From: Anaeramoeba flamelloides
Taxonomy: Eukaryota > Metamonada > Anaeramoebidae
Assembly: GCA_027625915.1 (NCBI GenBank)
Contig: JANTQA010000036.1
Coordinates: 7,585,001 to 7,649,000, forward strand
DNA: 64,000 nucleotides
Direction of reading: 5' to 3'
The notes below the pieces were generated by a model. The model was given only the letters and a program-made list of their open reading frames with translations, was not told where the DNA came from and searched no databases. Position 1 is the first letter of the stretch. Each line of letters begins with the position of its first letter. Position numbers and translations under genes: made by a program. Shown piece by piece: positions 58,644-64,000 of this stretch.

Positions 58644-60534
58644 AATTTTTTAAATGTTATTCACCATAAATTGATTTTTCGAAAATTAACATTTTTCCCT
58701 TTAATAAATCAATATATTTTTCTACATATTTTTTTTTTTTTTTGGTTATTTTATTTTATATTCAAAAACCATTTTCCATCAAATAATTTTGAATTCATTT
58801 AGAGATTTTCGGCAAAAAGTAAAAAAAAAAATTTTTAATTTATTAAAGATGAAAATTAATTTGACAAAGAGATTTGAAAAATTCAGAACACAAATAAAAG
58901 GAATTTGAGAAACTATATTTTTTTCATTTTTTCTCCATTCAAAAAAAATTTTTTTTTATTGAATTTTTTTTTTTTGAAAGTAGACTGAAAAATACTATTT
59001 TCTAATCTTTCGAATTTTTTTGACAATTTGGTTGCTATGAGAAAAAATATCTTTGATTTTTCAATTATATCAAAACAAAGTGATTAGTTTCTACCACTGA
59101 GAAGTATAAAAATTAAAAGTAGGTTTAATTAAAGGTAAAACACATTAGTACTCCATGTTTCTAATGTATATAAAAATTCTTTTTTTTTTTTTAGTAAAAT
59201 AGACAGGAATGTTTATCTGATTAATTAAGATTGATTCTTTTTGATTCCTATTATTAAGCTTGTTTTAACTTCATAATATTTCCTATTTGTGGAAATAATG
59301 TATCAAAAGAATCTCTTCATGAAGGGATCAGTACTCTACTATAAATGGAGAAAAATTTAATCTATTTTATTGGTGATATTCTCTACTTACAAATTCTGCA
59401 AATGTGAAGTGTCAAAAAATTATGATTGATTAAGAAATCATGAAAAGAAGAATTTTTTTAAATGAAATTAATTTTTTTTTATATTTTTTTTGAGAAAGAA
59501 AACATTTAATTTCCTTTTATTTATTACATGTTTTTACCTTGTTAATTACCAATTTTATCATTCTTAGAAAATTTCATGCTTTATGCTAGGTATATTAATA
59601 TTTAAAATTTTCTTCTTCTTTTTTAAGGTAATTCTTGTTGTTATAAAACAATTGTTTTATTCAATACAGGATAAAAAATTTATATTGATTTAAGAAGGAT
59701 AATTATAACTATAAAACTTTTAAAATCATTTAAAATTTTCACTTAGATTTTGTTTTTTTTTGTTCCTCGATGAAATACGATTTTGCAAAATAAAATTTTT
59801 TAAAGATATTTGGAAATTAAATAATTTTATCCAAAAATTCAAAATCAATTTTTTTATTGTAAAAATGATATAAATTGTGAAAATGGCTTTTTCTGAATAA
59901 GGACCAAACAAATAATTTATTATAAATATTTTTTTCAAAATTGAAAATTATTTTGTAATTGTTTTTCATTTTTTGAAAGATTGGAAAATGAATTTTTTTC
60001 GAACTTTAAAGTATAATATTTTTTATGCTTAATAGATCTTAATTACTTTGATATAAAAGTTTTTAAAAATCTTATAAAATTTCATTTATTTGTCCAAATA
60101 TACACCAATTAGTTTTATTGACTGGGGTTATGATTGAAATATTAATAAATAAAAATAAGAATACAAGATAAATTAATATTTCGTTTCAAAATCAAGACTT
60201 TAGTAGATTAAACAAAGAATATACTTTTCCCATTTTCAGGAATTAACTTAATTGTGAATAAAAATAATAGTTTACTTTTGTTGGTTTTTTCTTGGAAAAA
60301 AGTGAATTTTTGATTACAAAAAATAGGAATAAAATTAAAAGATTGTATAACTGAATTTTATTTATTCATTTCACAAGCTTCAACACAAATCATAAACTAC
60401 ATTTCATAATCATTGGCCCATTAAAAATCAAAATTTGAAAATAAATATTTTTATAAATTGAAGTTATCTATTATATTAAAAAAATTACTCTTTTATTTTT
60501 ATTTTATTATTTAAGGGAGTGGTTATTATCCCTT

Positions 60535-60740
60535 CTTATTTACCATTAGTTTTTTTCAGAATTTAAAAGAATTGACAAGAAAATTGTAAAAATTTTTTTT
60601 ATTTCTGAAATTAAAAAAAACATCCGTTAGCTTTTCCAGAATTTATAGAATTTCACTAAAAAATCATTGATTTTTCTCTATTCTTTTTATATATGGAAAA
60701 TTAAAAAAAAACATATACACCGAACGGTACTCTACGGACA
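60535..60740. repeat. Family H palindromes
   Basis: The sequence has the order TTTTTCAGAATTTAAAAGAAT, a C-T-G-A-A-A-T-T-A-A-A-A run, CCGTTAGCTTTTCCAGAATT, AAAAAATCATTGATTTTTC, and CACCGAACGG. The cores pair with themselves as in the 49 and 52 kb copies. A single half unit is also present at about 62955-63010 (TTTTTCTCCATTC, CTGGAAAAGCTAACGG). Confidence 0.5.
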
Positions 60741-61019
60741 CACTCAACTTCCTAAATATTTATTTAGGAATTTAATTAAAGAATCAAAAATAATTTTATT
60801 ACCCACTAAGGCTGATAAGCAGTTTGAATCCTTTTTTATAATAATATTAGAAATATTATTATTTTTTAATATATTAGATATATTGATTTTTTTTTACTTC
60901 AGATATCCATATTTTACGATTATTTTCATAGTTTGAGCAATTCCAGAGACCCCCCCCCTTTTTTTTTTTTTGATTTTTTACATAATTTACACAGTTTTGA
61001 TTTATTCTTATTCATAACA

Positions 61020-62950
61020 TAAGAGTACCTTTTAAGGTAATTTGTGAATTTTCTGAGTTTTGAAATTGAAGTTGAACTCTCCCATTTTAAAGATTTTTTG
61101 TTGATTATTTATACTCTTATTAGTTTATATAGAAATTATTTTTAAATATTTTTGGACTTACCAACTGGGACTTTTTTCTAAATTTTCTATTAGATATTCG
61201 AGCGGTTTGAAATTTTTGAAGTTATTTGATTACCAATTTATATTTTCTGATTCTTTTTTTCTAAAATGGGGATAATTAATTAATACATCAAAACAGAGGA
61301 TTTATAATTTTTGAAATAACTTAAATTTTCTTTTATATATCGTTATTCTGATATGATCACTTTTTACTTCAGTTTTATAAATAAGCCTGGGATAATGTGG
61401 CTTGATTAATAAAAAAAATTGTAATTTTGTTATGGATCCAAGTATCAATATCTTTAAAATCTGTTTTTTCCAAATCAAATATTTCTAATCCATAAAATAA
61501 TTCGCAATGTAACAAAGCATTAAAAAACTGAATTTTTAATCCATTAGAAATTTTTTTTTGTTATAAGATATTGATTATTATCTTAAAAATTGGTTGTAAC
61601 TTTATCTAAACCCCAATTCAAAATTTTTAACACACCAAAATTCGATTTGTGAAAAAAAAAACTCATTTAATCAATTCAAGAAGATTTATCAAATTAGAAC
61701 CATTCACTAATTGAAACGTTAACACTTTTTTATAAATTACAATACTCACAAAACAATAAATAAATAATTATCAATACAAATAAATCATGAGTGTGTTAAA
61801 AATTTTGGAGAGAGCAAAACAAAAAAATACATTGGTAAATATTTTGAAATTCTATTAGGAATATTGATCGATCAAATGGTTAGATACTACCAACTAATTT
61901 TATTTGAGTTCTTCTATTTTGAACAACTCAACTTTAACCTAATATCGAGGGTTGAAAAAAAATTTTGATCCAACGAAACAAATTTCAGTAATTCAAACAA
62001 TGAAATGAAAAAAAAAACTAAATGATGAAAAAATGATTTTCATATTTTACAAAAATAAAAATTATCTCCAATTTCAATGAAATTGTATTATTGTGATTGT
62101 TTGGAATGTTTTAGCTATGTGGAAAATTTTGAATTTTAGTTTAGGTTAAATTTTAAAATGAGTTTTTTTTTCTCCAGCCATATACCAAGATATAATATTT
62201 TCTTTGGAATTAAAGATTTTTTCGTTTTATCATTATTAGGATTCATCCCAAAGTCTCGTATTATTATATATATATATATATATATATATTTGTAATTGAA
62301 AATTGATTTCTATCAATGATCCTTTCATAAGTCAAATCAGATCATCTGCAAACATCTGAACATGTAATGCCAGTAATTTGATTCTTTCTTAGAGAAAATG
62401 AGTAATAAATCAAAATAATAAAGGAGATGATGGATCTCCCTGATAGACACCAATTCCTTCTTTTAATTAATATGCAATAAAATATTTTCCGATAATTTCA
62501 TTTTTTTATAATTTTTTTTAATTGAATAGTAAATAAGTGAATGGGGTCAAAAATATTTTTTATATCTATTGTAAAGATATAAATAAACTAAATTTCATAA
62601 TAAATGTACTGATTTTTTTACTTGTTTTTTTGTGTTTTTTTATTTTATTTTATATTGAGATGAAAAACAAATATTGTTAATATATAAAACTAAAAACATA
62701 AAATCTTAATTTTTTTATTATTATAGATAACTGAAATTTATAAAAATATTTATTTTCAAAATTTGATTTTTAAATGGCCAATTAATTTTGAAATATAGTT
62801 TACTTTCTTTTTTAAATTTATTTTTTATTTTCTGATATTCATTCAATAAGTTTAAAACTGCAATTCTGGTATCTATTTTTTTTTTTTTTTTAATCCGAAT
62901 TGGTTTTTTGAAACTAAGTCCCAGGAATATTCAATTCCTTCATATAGCGA
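61020..62950 (-). mobile_element. Decayed LINE (non-LTR retrotransposon) reverse-transcriptase remnant
   Basis: On the minus strand, going down from about 62910, the usual order of LINE RT motifs appears across frames: KNQFGLKKK then RIAVLNLLNEYQ (finger block, cf. QFGFRKxRST), LFISLQ-I-KIF (motif A, Asp lost), KEGIGVYQGDPSSPLLF (motif B, about 62420-62470), MFADDLI (motif C, about 62338-62356), FGMNPNNDKTK and ILYLGIWLE (about 62165-62235). The palm is then cut by a family C element (61609-62140) and resumes with ALLHCELFYGLEIFDLE (about 61470-61530) and weakly coding-like text to about 61020. Several stops and frame changes; no endonuclease part was recognised. A group II intron RT is a less likely alternative. 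Confidence 0.7.
61609..62140 (+). mobile_element. Family C element, full length, inserted in the LINE remnant
   Basis: A ~532-bp element from AACCCCAATTCAAAATTTTT to GAAAATTTTGAATTTTAGTT, with TA on both sides (61607-61608 and 62141-62142). It is the reference copy for the family: inverted ends TAAACCCCAATTC / TAAACTAAAATTC, an internal GTGTGTTAAAAATTTTGGAG that repeats the terminal motif, and a central TTGATCGATCAA palindrome. No frame of note. Confidence 0.8.
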
Positions 62951-63797
62951 TTAAAATCTATATTTTTTCTCCATTCATTCAAATTCTGGAAAAGCTAACG
63001 GCACAGTGGAAAAAAGTAATTTATACTCTTCAAAAATAAATATTTAAAATAAATAAATACCTTACAATTCAAAATGATAAACCACAAAAGTTTATGCCGT
63101 CATAAATTCAATTAATGATTATTAAAAGTGAAATATTTTAAAATATGTTAATAAAATAATAAATTTAATTATAAAAAAATAAAATTAAAGATAATAAAAC
63201 CAAAAAGAATTTTTTTTTAGGAATTTTTAAATTTATTATTTGTTTATTATATGTTTTTAGATTCCAAATCTTGAAAATATAATAATTTGTGATGAATTAA
63301 ATATCAAATGAATTCTAAACAATCCTATTAAAGATGAATAATTCATAAACACATATTTAATTCTGTATTTTAATTTGTAATTTCCAAAAAGAAAAAAACA
63401 ATAAACCAAAATTAAAAAAAAAAAAAAAAAATGTTTTTTTTTCTAATTACCATAAACCGAAAGTTTTGGAAAAAAAGAAAAAAACGAAATAAAAAGATCA
63501 AAGATAAAAGATAAAAATGTGGGTAAAAGTCAAAATTAAAAATTAAGGTTGCTGGTGTTTGGATTCTAAATGGGAAAACATTTTTCACATCATTTTTTTT
63601 TTTTTTAATAAAATTTGAGTTTTTAAAATGAAATTGGTTGATATCTTTTTATTTACTTGTCAGATTTTTTTTGGTTGTTTGTATTGATCTGTCTGAAGTT
63701 AGCTAGGCATTCTAAAGTCAAGCCAGATTTCAAAATTTCAAAAAAAAAAGATGATCAGCCGAAAGTTTATCCCATTTAAACCACAAATACCAACAAA

Positions 63798-64000
63798 TTA
63801 TTTTTCGTCTACTGGTTCTTTTTCTTTTGAAGAAGACTGGCTATTTTGTTCTTGTCTTATTAAAATGTCCAGCGAATTCATCAATTGGCTATAATTATGA
63901 TCATTTTCAAATTTGGAGCTAATTTTCCTTTGCTTGCCAGACATGGACATAATTTTTGTATCTTTTACGAATTTGTTCGACATGTTGCTGTCTTCAAAAC
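63798..64000 (-). CDS. C-terminal end or small hydrophilic protein at the window edge (partial)
   Basis: The minus-strand frame is open from the window edge (64000) to TAA at 63798-63800. An ATG at 63983 would give 61 residues; the frame also continues upstream as FEDSN-M, so it may be the tail of a longer protein. The peptide is hydrophilic: a Lys-rich part (MSNKFVKDTKIM, SGKQRKISSKFE), one amphipathic helix (QLMNSLDILIRQEQ), and a Ser/Lys/Glu tail ending KEKEPVDEK. Codon composition is clearly less A/T-run-like than the flanking gap, which supports coding. No family was recognised. Confidence 0.5.
   Translation of the reverse strand, partial: FEDSNMSNKFVKDTKIMSMSGKQRKISSKFENDHNYSQLMNSLDILIRQEQNSQSSSKEKEPVDEK

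Larger units (their letters stand above)
58644..63797. other. Gene-free region between CLP1 and the right-edge gene
   Basis: About 5.15 kb with a decayed LINE, a family C element inserted in it, and family H palindromes (separate entries). 58.7-60.5 kb and 63.0-63.7 kb are homopolymer-rich and show nothing identifiable. Confidence 0.55.

Noticed and set aside
60667-60936. An 89-codon frame after the family H palindrome
   Set aside because: It begins within the repeat and its composition turns into A/T runs; no homology recognised.
1-64000. CRISPR arrays, bacterial operons, ribosome-binding sites
   Set aside because: Introns, standard eukaryotic genes and lack of spaced direct repeats show nuclear eukaryotic DNA; none is present.

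Overview
The window is about three quarters A+T and looks like nuclear DNA of an AT-rich unicellular eukaryote. Spliceosomal introns run from GT to AG. Coding regions are clearly less A+T-rich than the gaps. Proteins carry long Asn, Gln and Lys/Glu runs. All three standard stops end genes (TAA, TAG, TGA), so the code is standard. Lysine/glutamate runs and BTB proteins would fit an anaeramoebid or an amoebozoan, but nothing here fixes the species.

Eight protein genes or gene ends can be supported, separated by long gene-poor gaps. From left to right they are: the 3' end of a BTB gene (1-165, +); a ZIP-family zinc transporter (4819-5793, +); a BTB protein with a C-terminal glutamine-amidotransferase-like domain (17274-19757, +); the PDRG1 prefoldin-like subunit (24999-25389, -, first exon unresolved); a WDR26/GID7-type LisH-CTLH-WD40 protein (26349-29125, +, one intron); ribosomal protein uS7/RPS5 (33509-34594, -, two introns); a 1744-residue unrecognised low-complexity protein (42424-47658, -); and the RNA 5'-kinase family protein CLP1 (50360-58643, +, three introns, one of 6571 bp). 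A ninth reading frame enters from the right edge (63798-64000, -). Most of these are housekeeping genes: ribosome, mRNA 3'-end and tRNA processing, PAQosome, and the CTLH ubiquitin ligase. They are not an operon or a pathway cluster.

The gaps are a graveyard of small non-autonomous DNA transposons. A 196-bp palindromic family with TA duplications (family A) occurs nine times. Two related ~535-bp families (C and D) have mariner-like ends. There is an ~800-bp long-TIR element with a 9-bp duplication (B), a 1.24-kb element with subterminal repeats (F), TTAA-flanked foldback elements (G), and a 581-bp TA-flanked element (I) next to a decayed Tc1/mariner-type transposase. Several are nested: A in A, B in A in C, F in E, and C in a LINE remnant. 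The densest part is 9.3-15.6 kb. A decayed non-LTR (LINE) reverse transcriptase lies at 61.0-62.95 kb.

No CRISPR array, rRNA or tRNA gene, or obviously new multi-gene system was found. The best leads are the nested palindromic families, the outsized CLP1 intron, the altered CLP1 P-loop, and the BTB/amidotransferase-like fusion. All calls come from reading the sequence and from remembered family sequences; no search was run.
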